A stretch of 64,000 nucleotides of DNA from assembly GCA_026705605.1 (NCBI GenBank), contig JAPPAK010000003.1, forward strand, positions 234,770 to 298,769. The letters run 5' to 3'. How positions within the stretch are numbered: position 1 is the stretch's first letter; each line of letters starts with the position of its first letter. The notes beneath the pieces are model-generated. The model saw only the letters and a list, made by a program, of their open reading frames with translations, searched no databases and was not told the DNA's origin. The position numbers were made by a program, and so were the translations under genes. Below, in pieces: positions 34,404 to 44,083 of the stretch. The DNA is from Chloroflexota bacterium. GTDB taxonomy: Bacteria; Chloroflexota; Dehalococcoidia; Tepidiformales; Tepidiformaceae.

Positions 34404-35747
34404 ATGCAGCGAGCGACCTCAGACGCCCCTCATGCCACGGGACATCGGCAGGAGCAGGTCACCGGGTGTCCGGTCAACCTGGACGATGTCGACCTCTTCT
34501 CGCCGGGGGCGCAGGAGTACTGGTTCGACTCGTACAAGATCCTCCACGACGAGGCGCCCATCCACAAAATCCCGGGCGAGGGGGCGATCCCCGGCTCCGA
34601 CGCCTACATCCTGACGAAGTACGACGACATCGCGATGGTCGTGCGCGATCCGGAGACGTTCGAGTTCTACAACGCGGCCGAGGGCGACGAGGCGGCGCAG
34701 GAGATCTTCCGCGAGAAGGGCTTCGGCACGATCACCGATACGTGGGACACGCTGCGTCCGAACCTGGAGGAGCACAAGCGCCACCGGATGGAGCTGACGG
34801 ACCCGTGGGTGGCCCTGCCCGCGGCCGAGCGCCACACGCCCATGATCACGAAGGCCGCCAACGACCTGATGGACAAGTGGATCGAGAAGGGCGAGGTGGA
34901 GCTGGTAAAGGCCTTCGCGGCGCCGCTTCCCCAGATCGTGATCACGACGATCCTCGGCTTCCCCCTGGAGGACATGCCAAAGACGCGCATCTGGGAGGAG
35001 GAGCAGGTCAAGCGGTTCGTCTACGGCTTCAGCCACAAGAACCTGCTGACGCCCGAGCAGGAGAAGGCGAACGCGGAGGCGCTGGTCGCCTTCCAGCACT
35101 ACATCGGGGAGCAGATCGAGGACAAGCGGCAGAACCCCAAGGACGACATGATCACGTTCCTGATCAACGTCGAGTACGGGCCGGAGAAGCGTCGGCTGAC
35201 GGACCCCGAGATCGCGAGCGTCGTGTACGGCATGCACATCGGCGGGAACGAAACGACGCAGTACGCGCTCACCGCAGAGGCGATGCTGCTGGCGCAGCAG
35301 CCCGATCTGGTCGAGGAGCTGCGGGCGGACCGCTCGAAGGTGCGGTTCTTCGTGGAGGAAGCGCTGCGGCTGTACGCGCCCACGCAGGGGCTCTCGACGC
35401 GCGTGGTAATGAAGGACATCGAGCTGCGCGGCGTCGAGATTCCGCGAGGTTCGATGTTGCACCTGCGCTACGGCGCGGCGAACCGGGACCCGGACCTCTG
35501 TCCGGCCACAGACTCGATCGACCTGACCCGGAAGAACCCCGGGCGGCACCTGACGTTCTCGATGGGTCCACGGGTGTGTCCGGGCGCGGGGCTCTCGCGC
35601 CTGGAGCAGAACATCGCGGTCAACGTGATGCTCGACCGGCTCGACAACCTGCGGCTGGCGCCGGACAAGAACGACCTGACGCACCAGCCCGGCATCATGC
35701 TTGGGCTGTGGGAGCTGAACCTCGAGTTCGACCAGCGTGGCGCCTAG
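34404..35747 (+). CDS. cytochrome P450 (group A, second member)
   Basis: A 447-residue P450 with heme loop FSMGPRVCPGAG (Cys about 392), ExxR in EEALRLYAP and I-helix GMHIGGNETTQYAL. It parallels the P450 at 27987-29342 throughout (CPVNLDDVDLFSPGAQEYW; APLPQIVITTILGFPLED) but is clearly diverged, unlike the near-identical group B pair. ATG at 34404. An unrecognised 108-residue gene follows 18 bases later, then a convergent ferredoxin. Confidence 0.95.
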   Translation: MQRATSDAPHATGHRQEQVTGCPVNLDDVDLFSPGAQEYWFDSYKILHDEAPIHKIPGEGAIPGSDAYILTKYDDIAMVVRDPETFEFYNAAEGDEAAQEIFREKGFGTITDTWDTLRPNLEEHKRHRMELTDPWVALPAAERHTPMITKAANDLMDKWIEKGEVELVKAFAAPLPQIVITTILGFPLEDMPKTRIWEEEQVKRFVYGFSHKNLLTPEQEKANAEALVAFQHYIGEQIEDKRQNPKDDMITFLINVEYGPEKRRLTDPEIASVVYGMHIGGNETTQYALTAEAMLLAQQPDLVEELRADRSKVRFFVEEALRLYAPTQGLSTRVVMKDIELRGVEIPRGSMLHLRYGAANRDPDLCPATDSIDLTRKNPGRHLTFSMGPRVCPGAGLSRLEQNIAVNVMLDRLDNLRLAPDKNDLTHQPGIMLGLWELNLEFDQRGA

Positions 35748-35765
35748 CCGGGGCCGGGCGGGCTA

Positions 35766-36092
35766 GTGGGGGAGCGGGCGCTGGAAGCGACTCGGCGGCG
35801 CGCGGCCGACGTGCTCGACCGGGGCGAGTCGCTGGATCTCGTCGCGATCCTGCGTGAGGAGTACGCGCTGGAGCCGCGGGCTTCGTATGAGCGCGCCGTA
35901 AAGGCGATCGCGGAGACAGCCGCGAGCGCGGCGCGGCGGGGTTCCGATGATGGCGAGGACGCCGTCGAGCGGTGGGCGCGGGGGATGCGGGCGAGCGGCT
36001 CGCTCTATCTGGCGCTGGGGGATGCTATCGCCTGGCTCCGCGACAACAGCTCGGAGAGCGGGAGCGAGCCGCAAGCGTCGATGTTGTTCTAG
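35766..36092 (+). CDS. 108-residue helical protein of unknown function
   Basis: A GTG-started, mostly alpha-helical, charged protein (ALEATRRRAADVLDRGESLD; AVERWARGMRASGSLYLALG). No family recognised. It follows a P450 gene by 18 bases on the same strand and its stop (TAG) overlaps the stop of the convergent ferredoxin gene in a shared CTAG. The placement suggests a P450-associated helper like the 92-residue protein at 29357-29635, although the two are not obviously similar. Confidence 0.6.
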   Translation: MGERALEATRRRAADVLDRGESLDLVAILREEYALEPRASYERAVKAIAETAASAARRGSDDGEDAVERWARGMRASGSLYLALGDAIAWLRDNSSESGSEPQASMLF

Positions 36093-36286
36093 TCGTCGTC
36101 TATGAGCGCGATGGCGTTGCCGGGGCAGACGCGCACGGCGTCTTCGGCGTCTTCGACCTGATCGCCCTCCGGTTCCTCGACGATGACGACGGGGAAGCCG
36201 TCTTCCCGCGCGGCGAACAGCTCGGCGTGGTAGGTGGAGCACTCCGCCGCCTTGATGCAGCGGTCGAGATTCACGGTGAGTTTCAT
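36089..36286 (-). CDS. P450-type ferredoxin, second copy
   Basis: A 65-residue ferredoxin with DRCIKAAECSTYH and RVCPGNAI, the same three-cysteine layout as the ferredoxin at 32459. The sequence is otherwise diverged and more acidic. It likely serves the group A P450s. ATG at 36286. It converges with the 108-residue gene and is divergent from the flavoprotein gene. Confidence 0.9.
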   Translation of the reverse strand: MKLTVNLDRCIKAAECSTYHAELFAAREDGFPVVIVEEPEGDQVEDAEDAVRVCPGNAIALIDDD

Positions 36287-36448
36287 CGCGTCCTCCTCGG
36301 AGATGCGTAGTCGCGCGGGTGTGCGGGCAGATTATCGGGCAGTGGGGGCGCGAGTACCAGCGGAGGCGCTTGACGCGCCTCCCGCAGGCTCCCACGATGC
36401 GGGCCACGCGCGGAAGCGCCGGGCCGGGATCGGCCAAGGGAGGACAGC

Positions 36449-37834
36449 ATGGAGCGGGACTACGACGTCGTCGTTATCGGTTCGGGAGCAGCCGGTCTGG
36501 CCGCGGCGGTGACCGCCGCGGACTCGGGCGCGAGCGTGATCGTGCTGGAGGCGGACGACAAGGTGGGGGGCTCCTCGCGTCTTTCCGGGGGGCACTTCTA
36601 CGCGGCGGGCACGAGCGTGCAGCGCGAGGCGGGCATCCTCGATGACACGCCAGACGACATGTTCAACTACTACATGACGCTGAACCAGTGGAACGTGGAG
36701 CCGGCGGTGGCGCGGACGTACTGCGACAGCGCGGCGCCCACCTTCGAGTGGCTGCGGAGCCTCGGCGTCGAGTACAAGCCGGAGCGCGTCTACATCTCGG
36801 GGATCGACACCGTTCCGCGCGGCCACCCGCCCGAGGGCGAGGGGCTGGCCGTGGTGCGCGTGCTGGACTCGGAGCGCATCAAGCGGGGGGTCGACATGGC
36901 CCTCATGACGCGCGCGGACAAGCTGATCGAAGAGGACGGCGAGATCGTGGGGGTGGCCGCCGGCGACCAGGAGGTGGGCTGCGGGGCGGTGGTGATCGCG
37001 TCCGGCGGTTTCGGACACAACAAGGAGTTCATCGAGAAGTACTGGCCCGACGCCCACGAGCAGGGCGACGGGGTCTGGGCGATCTCGGGTCCGAAGGCGA
37101 TGGGCGACGGGATCGTGCTCGGCGAGCAGGTGGGGGCCACGCTGGGTGGCCACAACCGCGGTCTGCTCCTCGTGACCCCGGGGTTCAACAGGGACCTGGA
37201 GCTGGGCGTGCCACCCTGGTCGATCCTGGTGAGCCGCGAAGGGCGGCGCTTTGCAAACGAGATGGCCCCCTACACGGTGATGGCGGGGCTCTTCAAGCGG
37301 AATGGGGGCATGGCCTACGCGATCTTCGACGAGGCCGCCCGGCTGGATGCGGACGCGATGCCCGCGGGACCGAGCTGGACCTCGGAGAACCTGCAGGCGA
37401 AGGCGGAGTCGGGAGAGGTGCTGCGAGCGGACACGCTCGAGGAGCTGGCCGGTCTCTGCAAGATCAACCCGGCGCCGCTGGCGGGGACAGTCCAGAAGTA
37501 CAACGCAGACTGCGCGAAGGGCGTCGACACGGCGTACTTCAAGCCGATGGGCCTGCGGCCGATCGAGACGCCGCCGTTCTACGCGGTGGAGGTGCGCCCG
37601 GCGATCATCGCGTGGACGGGGTGCGGCCTGCGGGTCGACCAGGAGACGCATGTGATCGCGAACAACGAGCTGCCGATCGACAACCTCTTCGCCGCAGGGG
37701 AGGCGATGGGCACGCTGCACGGCGATCGCTACATCGGCGGGGGCGGTTCGTACGGACCGGCGGTCACGTTCGGGCGCATCGCGGGTCGGAACGCGGCCAC
37801 GGCGGCGGCCAAGAGCGCCGGTTTGATGGAGTAG
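36449..37834 (+). CDS. FAD-dependent oxidoreductase (fumarate reductase / 3-ketosteroid dehydrogenase-like)
   Basis: A 461-residue flavoprotein of the FAD_binding_2 family. It has the dinucleotide motif VVIGSGAAGLAAAVTAADSG, the GGSSRLSGG loop, and the C-terminal FAAGEAMGTLHGDRYIGGGG. Relatives reduce or dehydrogenate C=C bonds next to carbonyls (fumarate reductase, KstD, urocanate reductase). No heme or signal sequence, so cytosolic. ATG at 36449. Beside P450s, it fits steroid- or terpenoid-like ring oxidation, but the substrate is inference. Confidence 0.87.
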   Translation: MERDYDVVVIGSGAAGLAAAVTAADSGASVIVLEADDKVGGSSRLSGGHFYAAGTSVQREAGILDDTPDDMFNYYMTLNQWNVEPAVARTYCDSAAPTFEWLRSLGVEYKPERVYISGIDTVPRGHPPEGEGLAVVRVLDSERIKRGVDMALMTRADKLIEEDGEIVGVAAGDQEVGCGAVVIASGGFGHNKEFIEKYWPDAHEQGDGVWAISGPKAMGDGIVLGEQVGATLGGHNRGLLLVTPGFNRDLELGVPPWSILVSREGRRFANEMAPYTVMAGLFKRNGGMAYAIFDEAARLDADAMPAGPSWTSENLQAKAESGEVLRADTLEELAGLCKINPAPLAGTVQKYNADCAKGVDTAYFKPMGLRPIETPPFYAVEVRPAIIAWTGCGLRVDQETHVIANNELPIDNLFAAGEAMGTLHGDRYIGGGGSYGPAVTFGRIAGRNAATAAAKSAGLME

Positions 37835-37927
37835 GCCACCTTCCCGACACCTGGTCTGCTCTTGACCATCCCATCCGAGTGGTGGGGGTAGGATTGAGGG
37901 GCGCATGACGCGCTGGAGGATGCTCCC

Positions 37928-39097
37928 ATGACGCCACCGCTCACCGTTCATGGCGTGCCGGTCATCGACATCGACAGCCACTACACGGAGCCGCCCGACC
38001 TGTGGACCTCGCGGGCGCCGGCTTCCTACAAGGAGCGCGTGCCGCGCGTTGTCCTCGACGAAGAAGGGCGGAATCGCTGGGTGGTCGACGGGGACGTGGA
38101 TTTCGGGCCGATGGGCTTCACGGTGGTGAAGAAGGACGGCGAGAAGGCCTACGGGATGATGAGCCTGACTGACTTCGACGAGATGAGCGATGCGGCGAGC
38201 TACCCCGAGCCGCGGCTGGAGATGCTCGACCGGCTCGGCATCTCGCAGCAGATCATCTACCCGAACGTGGCGGGGTTCGGGAGCCACCGCTTCATGTCGC
38301 TGGAGGACAGCGAGCTGCGGAACATCTGCTCGCGGACCTACAACGACGCGATCATCGAGCTGCAGCAGGCGGGGAACGGACGGCTCTACCCGCAGGCGCT
38401 GACGCCGTTCTGGGACATCGACGAGTGCGTGCGCGAGATCCGGCGCGTGACGGATGCGGGCATCACGGGCATCACGATGACGGACACGCCCGAGGCGTTC
38501 GAGCTGCCGCACCTGCACGACCCGCACTGGGATCCGCTCTGGTCGACGTGCCAGGAGCTGGGCATCCCCGTGAACTTCCACGTGGGCTCGGGGAACAACC
38601 TCGGCGGCCAGATGATCTGGGACGGGTACGGGCCCCAGCGCTTCCTGGCCACGATCAGCGTTTCGCTGTTCATGGTGCAGTGCAAGACGATCATGAACCT
38701 GATCTTCAGTGGTCTGCTGGACCGCTATCCGAACCTGAACTTCGTCTCCGTGGAGAGCGGCATCGGCTGGATCCCCTTCCTGCTGGAGGCGATGGAGTGG
38801 CAGTACGACGAGACGATCCCAACGGAGCGCGAGGGTCTCAGTCTGCGCCCGAAGGAGTACTTCAAGCGGCAGGTGTACGCCTCGTTCTGGTTCGAGCAGT
38901 GGGGGCCGCTGCACGCCATCGAGGAGCTCGGCGAGGACAATGTGATGTTCGAGACGGACTTCCCGCACCCCACCTGCCTCTACCCGGAGACGCACACGCG
39001 CATCTCGAAGACGCTGGACCAGCTCGACCCGACCGTGCGGCGCAAGGTGCTGCACGACACCGCCGCGCGGGTCTACAACCTGCCGGAGATCGGGTAG
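37928..39097 (+). CDS. amidohydrolase family 2 metal-dependent hydrolase/decarboxylase
   Basis: A 389-residue TIM-barrel protein of the amidohydrolase_2 (ACMSD-like) group. Metal-binding elements are VIDIDSHYTEP (D-x-H), VNFHVGSG (His) and FETDFPHPT (Asp). Family members decarboxylate aromatic acids or hydrolyse cyclic compounds. Expanded copies are common in soil and marine degraders beside P450 and flavin oxidoreductase genes. ATG at 37928. It ends convergently with the Lhr helicase gene, ten bases between stops. Confidence 0.88.
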   Translation: MTPPLTVHGVPVIDIDSHYTEPPDLWTSRAPASYKERVPRVVLDEEGRNRWVVDGDVDFGPMGFTVVKKDGEKAYGMMSLTDFDEMSDAASYPEPRLEMLDRLGISQQIIYPNVAGFGSHRFMSLEDSELRNICSRTYNDAIIELQQAGNGRLYPQALTPFWDIDECVREIRRVTDAGITGITMTDTPEAFELPHLHDPHWDPLWSTCQELGIPVNFHVGSGNNLGGQMIWDGYGPQRFLATISVSLFMVQCKTIMNLIFSGLLDRYPNLNFVSVESGIGWIPFLLEAMEWQYDETIPTEREGLSLRPKEYFKRQVYASFWFEQWGPLHAIEELGEDNVMFETDFPHPTCLYPETHTRISKTLDQLDPTVRRKVLHDTAARVYNLPEIG

Positions 39098-39106
39098 GGA
39101 GCGGCG

Positions 39107-42100
39107 CTAGCGCCGGTCGGCGCCGGCGAAGGCTTCGGCGGCCTTCGCCTCCTCCTCGGGCACGCCGTCCACAAGGACGAGCGAGCGCCCCGAATAGGCG
39201 GGCACGCGCGGTCCGGGGAGGACCGTGCCGGTCAGGTTCACGGGGTCGACGGCGCGGACGACCACGCGTTCGCCGGAGGCGGGCTCGTTGCGGGTGCGCC
39301 GGAGCTGCTCGACGGCATCGATGAGGGCGTACTGCTCGCCGACGACGCCGGAGACGAAGCGGCCGCCGCGAACGTCGCCACGGGCTTCCATCGTGCGGAG
39401 TGCGCGGAGGACCGAGCGCCAGGGGAGGCTGAAGCGCTCGTGGGTGGCGAGGTCACGGAAGACAACGCCGTAGCGTTCGAGGAGCACGCCGGCGACGAGG
39501 GCAGCGAGCTCCTCCTGGCGGGCAGGGTCGACGGGGGGCGCTTCGACGAGTGACCAGCGGCCGGGAGGGCCGCCGAGGACGAGTCCGAGGCGATAGCTGG
39601 CGACGGGGCGGCGGGCGACGGGGCGGCGGCGTCCCGAGGAGGAGCGCGCGAAGATCTTGCGCACGCCCTCGAAGCCATCAGAGGCCACGAGGCCGGTGGC
39701 GATGAGCTCGCGCAGGGTGTCCTCGGTCTGGCTGGAGAGCTGGCCGGTCTCGCGGACGAGCTCGTCGAAGAAGAGGGCGCCACGCTCGCGCAGGAGGTCG
39801 ACGATGGTGGAGGCGGCGCCGGGTGGGGCAGGGATGCCGTCGGGGCGGTCGTAGCGGGCGGCGGCGAGGAGGTCGGGGAAGGCGCGGCGGGCGACGAGGG
39901 TGACGGGGGTGGCGCGGGTGGCGGGGGCGGGGCGAGAGGGGGCGTCGTCGGGCGACGCCGGCTTGCGGCCGCTGAGACGGGCCCAGGCGATCTCGCCGGC
40001 GAGGCAGAGCTCATCGAGCCAGGTGGGGTCGTAGTCGCGGACGCGGGCGCGCAGGAGGTCATCCTCCCAGGAACCGGCGGGCGCCTCGAAGCCCTGGAGG
40101 CGTTCGAGGGCGCGGCGCAGGCCGGGCCGCCCGCCGTAGGTGGCGCCGGGGGCCAGTCCCTGCCAGCGGGTGAGGAAGCGCATGTAGTCGGCGCGGGAGA
40201 CCGGCGCGACCGCCTTGCGCAGGCCCTCCAGCGTGTAGCGGTGGATGCGGGCGAGGAGGCGGCGATCGCACAGCTCGTCCTCTGGGGCATCAGGAGTGAA
40301 GCGGCCGCGAACGAGGTAGCCGGCCGCTTCCGCTGCCCGGAGGCCGTAGCCGGCGTCCTGCTCAGCGAGACCGGTGCGACGGGCAATGGCGGCGGGTGTC
40401 AGGGGGCCGAGGCACTCGGTGTGGCCGCGAACCAGAGCGAGGCGGGCGGCCTCGCGGTCCTCCACCTCCAGCAGCGCATGGGCGGGGACGGAGGGGGAGG
40501 GGATGTCGGCATCGGGAAAGAGGAGGCGGATCGAGGGAAGATTCTCGACCGCGAACCAGAAGGTCCGGTCGTGAAGGTCGAGCTGGGCCGCTCGTCCGCC
40601 GGACTCGAGCTCGGCCAGCCACTCGCCCCAGGAAGCGGCGTGCTCACCGGCGAGGACGACGAAACCGAGGAGGGCATCGTGGGCCTCTTCCGCATCGCGG
40701 GGCTCGGGCCAGGCTTCCTCGCGGACGCGGGCGATGGCGTCGGGGCTGAGGGCAGCGAGGTCGCGGGCGGAGTCGGGGAGGGTCTTGCGGAGGGTCACCG
40801 CGCGGGTGCGGCGCTCCTCGATGGGGGCGTCGTCGAGGTAGGTGTAAGGCCGGCCGCTGACGATCTCGTGGGCCATGGGGGACGGCTCGACGGTATCGAC
40901 GGCGTGGAGGCGGATGCCGCCGTCCTCGATGCGGGTGAGCACGTCCTCGAGGCCGCTCACGTCCATCGCTTCGTAGAGGCAGTCGTCGCGGGTCTGGCGC
41001 ATGAGCGGGTGGTCGGGGAGGGAGAGGGGCGCGTCGAGGTGCTCCTGGCAGCCGACCTGGGCGGGGAAGACGGCGGCCATGAGGTCGTCGCCGCGCATGC
41101 GCTGGAGGAAGGGGGGCACGCGCTTGCCGGTGCGCTGGCGGGCGATGGCGAGCGCGCGGGACGCGTTCCAGCGCCAGCGGGTAGGGAAGAGCGGGATGTA
41201 GAAGATCGACTTCTCCACAAGCGTGGCGGCGTTGCGGGGGTTCACCCAGGAGAAGGCCTCGGCGAGGGGCCACGAGTGCTGCGGGCCGGCGGAGAGGAGG
41301 ATGGCATCGTCGTTGGCGGCGGCCTGGAGCTCGAAGTCGAAGGTGGTGCAGAACTGCTTTCGGAGGGCGAGTCCCCAGGCGCGGTTGACGCGAGCGCCGA
41401 AGGGGGCGTGGACGACCAGCTGCATCCCGCCGGCGTCATCGAAGAAGCGTTCGAAGACGACGTCGGTATCAGAGGGCACCACGCCGAGGCCATCGCGGGT
41501 GGCGCGAACGTAATCGACCATCTGGCGGGCGCCGTTTTCGGTCAGGCTGCACTCCTCCTGGATGCGAGCGACGAGGGCATCGGGGTCATCAAGGCCGTCG
41601 GCCACCTCGCGGCGGAGACGGCCGGCTTCCTCGGAGAGTTCGATGGTGCGGCCGGGGGCCTCGCCCAACCAGAAGGGAACGGTGGGCGGCGCTCCGTGGG
41701 CGTCGATGACGCGGACGGTGCTCTGCTCGACGCGGGTGATGCGCCAGGAGGTGGAGCCGAGCAGAAAGATGTCGCCGGCGGCGCTTTCCATGGCGAAATC
41801 CTCGTTGACGGTGCCGACGGGAATGTCTTCGGGCTCGGCGACGACGCGGTAGTCCCCCATCTCGGGGATGACGCCGCCGTTGTTGAGGGCGGCGAGGCGC
41901 GCTCCGCGGCGCCCGCGGACGATGCCGTTGATGCGGTCGCGGTGGATGAGGGGCGCAGCGGAGCCGGGGCCGTCACCGATCCCGGTGGCCAGCATGGTCA
42001 CGATCTCGTCGAAGGGCTCGCGTTCGAGAGTCGCAAAGGGGGCAGCCTCGCGGACGAGATCGTAGAGGGCGTCCTCGGACCAGGGCTCGCACGCGGTCTC

Positions 42101-43387
42101 GGCCACGATCTGCTGGGCGAGGACGTCGAGAGGAGCGGTCAGGGGGTTGATGCGGTCGAGGCGCCCGGCACGGACGGCGCGGACGAGGGCGGAGCACTCC
42201 AGCAACTCATCGCGGGTGGTTGGGAAGAGGCGGCCGTGGGGGCGGAGGCCGAGGGCGTGGCCCGAGCGGCCGATGCGCTGGAGGAGGGTCGCGATGCTGC
42301 GTGGCGAGCCGACCTGGCAGACGAGGTCGATGGCGCCGATGTCGATGCCAAGCTCGAGGGAAGCGGTAGCGACGAGGGCGCGGAGGTCACCCGCCTTGAG
42401 GCGCTGCTCGACCTGCAACCGGCGATCCTTGGCGATGCTGCCGTGGTGGCTGGCGACCGCTTCCTCGCCGAGGCGCTCGGCGAGCTCCTTGGCGGCTCGC
42501 TCGGACAGAGCGCGCGTGTTGACGAAGATGAGGGTGGTGCGGTGCTCACGCACAAGCTCCGCGAGCCGGTCGTAGATGTCGGCGAACTGCTCCCTGGGGG
42601 GAACGGCCTCAAGGTCGCTGGGCGGCGTCTCGACGTGGAGCTCGATGTCGCGCTGATGGCCGCGGTCGACGATGGAGGCGTCTCGGCCGGCGCCTGCGAG
42701 GAAGCTCGCGATCAGCTCGATGGGGCGCTGGGTGGCGGAGAGGCCAATGCGGACGGGCGGGGTGTCGGCGAGGTGGTCGAGGCGGGCAAGGGTGAGGGCG
42801 AGGTGGCTGCCGCGGCGGTCGCGGGCGAGGGCGTGAATCTCGTCGACGATGACCGTGCGGACGCCGCGCAGGTTCTCGCGGCTGCGCTCGGCGGTCACGA
42901 GGAGGAAGAGCGACTCGGGGGTAGTGACGAGGATGTGGGGCGGGCGGCGCACCATGGTCTGGCGGGCGGAGGGTGGCGTGTCGCCGGTGCGAACCGCGCT
43001 GGTGATGGGCGGAAGGTCGTAGCCCATCTCCTTCGCGAGAGTGCGGATCTCGTCGAGGGGTTCCTCGAGGTTGCGCTGGATGTCGTTGCTGAGGGCCTTG
43101 AGGGGGGAGACGTAGACGATGCGCGTGCCGTCGTCGAGGTCACCCGACTCGGCTTCACGGATGAGCTGGTCGATGCCGACGAGGAAAGCGGCGAGCGTCT
43201 TGCCGGAGCCGGTGGGGGCAGCGATGAGGGTCGTCTCGCCGGCGTGGATGCGGGGCCAGCCCTCGGCCTGGGCATCGGTGGGATGCCGGAAGCGACGCTC
43301 GAACCACGCGCGCACGACGGGGTGGAAAGCCGCGAGAGGGTCGCCGGCGGGTGGAGGCGGGGCGGCTGCGGGGTCGCGCTCGAACAT
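39107..43387 (-). CDS. lhr: Lhr-family ATP-dependent DEAD/DEAH helicase
   Basis: A 1426-residue superfamily 2 helicase. Walker A is APTGSGKT (about 57-64), with motif Ib VTTPESLF, Walker B DEIH and motif III SATQ. Helicase C and the RIGRSGH (Q-x2-GR-x-GR-like) motif VI follow, then the winged-helix/Lhr core and a long C-terminal domain with a DUF-like Lhr extension (LVLVDGVPEEE at the end). Lhr is a 3'-5' DNA or RNA:DNA helicase linked to repair. ATG at 43387; the full-length gene is intact. Confidence 0.93.
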   Translation of the reverse strand: MFERDPAAAPPPPAGDPLAAFHPVVRAWFERRFRHPTDAQAEGWPRIHAGETTLIAAPTGSGKTLAAFLVGIDQLIREAESGDLDDGTRIVYVSPLKALSNDIQRNLEEPLDEIRTLAKEMGYDLPPITSAVRTGDTPPSARQTMVRRPPHILVTTPESLFLLVTAERSRENLRGVRTVIVDEIHALARDRRGSHLALTLARLDHLADTPPVRIGLSATQRPIELIASFLAGAGRDASIVDRGHQRDIELHVETPPSDLEAVPPREQFADIYDRLAELVREHRTTLIFVNTRALSERAAKELAERLGEEAVASHHGSIAKDRRLQVEQRLKAGDLRALVATASLELGIDIGAIDLVCQVGSPRSIATLLQRIGRSGHALGLRPHGRLFPTTRDELLECSALVRAVRAGRLDRINPLTAPLDVLAQQIVAETACEPWSEDALYDLVREAAPFATLEREPFDEIVTMLATGIGDGPGSAAPLIHRDRINGIVRGRRGARLAALNNGGVIPEMGDYRVVAEPEDIPVGTVNEDFAMESAAGDIFLLGSTSWRITRVEQSTVRVIDAHGAPPTVPFWLGEAPGRTIELSEEAGRLRREVADGLDDPDALVARIQEECSLTENGARQMVDYVRATRDGLGVVPSDTDVVFERFFDDAGGMQLVVHAPFGARVNRAWGLALRKQFCTTFDFELQAAANDDAILLSAGPQHSWPLAEAFSWVNPRNAATLVEKSIFYIPLFPTRWRWNASRALAIARQRTGKRVPPFLQRMRGDDLMAAVFPAQVGCQEHLDAPLSLPDHPLMRQTRDDCLYEAMDVSGLEDVLTRIEDGGIRLHAVDTVEPSPMAHEIVSGRPYTYLDDAPIEERRTRAVTLRKTLPDSARDLAALSPDAIARVREEAWPEPRDAEEAHDALLGFVVLAGEHAASWGEWLAELESGGRAAQLDLHDRTFWFAVENLPSIRLLFPDADIPSPSVPAHALLEVEDREAARLALVRGHTECLGPLTPAAIARRTGLAEQDAGYGLRAAEAAGYLVRGRFTPDAPEDELCDRRLLARIHRYTLEGLRKAVAPVSRADYMRFLTRWQGLAPGATYGGRPGLRRALERLQGFEAPAGSWEDDLLRARVRDYDPTWLDELCLAGEIAWARLSGRKPASPDDAPSRPAPATRATPVTLVARRAFPDLLAAARYDRPDGIPAPPGAASTIVDLLRERGALFFDELVRETGQLSSQTEDTLRELIATGLVASDGFEGVRKIFARSSSGRRRPVARRPVASYRLGLVLGGPPGRWSLVEAPPVDPARQEELAALVAGVLLERYGVVFRDLATHERFSLPWRSVLRALRTMEARGDVRGGRFVSGVVGEQYALIDAVEQLRRTRNEPASGERVVVRAVDPVNLTGTVLPGPRVPAYSGRSLVLVDGVPEEEAKAAEAFAGADRR

Positions 43388-43438
43388 CCGTGCGGGTGAT
43401 GGTAGCGGAACGTGGCGCTTCCCGCTCGCGAAGAAACA

Positions 43439-43465
43439 CCGGCGCCCCCACGAAGGGGGCGCCGG
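43439..43465 (-). terminator. Rho-independent terminator
   Basis: A perfect 11-bp stem, CCGGCGCCCCC/GGGGGCGCCGG, with a five-base loop. On the minus strand it is followed by TGTTTCTT. It lies between the stop of the surface-protein gene (43490) and the lhr start (43387), so it ends the former and isolates lhr. Confidence 0.75.
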
Positions 43466-43489
43466 AATGCGGGGGAAGAGGAGTTTCGG

Positions 43490-44083
43490 CTAGCGGCGCC
43501 TGTAGGCGACGGCCAACAGAGCTCCGATGACCAGGACGACGGCGAGGAAGAGCGAGACCGTGATCTGCTGCTCGAGGAGGCCGGCCCCCGTGTCGGGTGA
43601 TGCGACTGGCCCGCTCGGCTCGCCAGCCTCGGCCGAGTCCTCGGACTCAGCGGGCTCTTCCGGCTCCTGAGGCTCAGCAGGCTCCTCCGGCTCAGAGGGT
43701 TCTTCGGGCTCCGGCGGCTCTTCCGGCTCTGGGGGCTCGTCCGGCTCGCTCGGTTCTGCGGGCTCGTCCGCCTCGGACCCTTCCCCGGGCTCGGGGGGCT
43801 CTTCAGCCTCCCCGGGCTCCGGAGGCTCGTCGCCCTGGAAGTCAGGCTTCGGCGTATCGCCGTCTCCCACGGTGATCCGCTCCAGGGCGGAGAGCTTCTT
43901 GCTCCCGTCCCAGTCAGCGTGGTCGGCAGTTAAGGCGCCGCTCGCGCTGGTGGAGTCGTCGAGGGCAGTCTCGACCTGTCGGGCAGATGCGAGAGACGGG
44001 GGACGCGCCAGGATGGTGGCGAGCAAAGCCACAGTCGCAACAAGAAGGAGTGCGGTACCGGGACCAAGTCGGATTAACTGCAT
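43490..44083 (-). CDS. exported Glu/Pro-rich protein with C-terminal sorting-signal-like tail
   Basis: A 197-residue protein. The signal peptide is MQLIRLGPGTALLLVATVAL with likely cleavage after SLASA. Residues 85-155 are a Glu/Pro repeat (EEPPEPEEPSEPEEP type). The end is SPDTGAGLLEQQ, then a membrane helix, then AYRRR. That order (xPxTG, hydrophobic stretch, positive tail) is the layout of a sortase cell-wall sorting signal, though the first residue is Ser instead of Leu. ATG at 44083 with GAGGGG upstream. A terminator follows. Confidence 0.7.
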   Translation of the reverse strand: MQLIRLGPGTALLLVATVALLATILARPPSLASARQVETALDDSTSASGALTADHADWDGSKKLSALERITVGDGDTPKPDFQGDEPPEPGEAEEPPEPGEGSEADEPAEPSEPDEPPEPEEPPEPEEPSEPEEPAEPQEPEEPAESEDSAEAGEPSGPVASPDTGAGLLEQQITVSLFLAVVLVIGALLAVAYRRR

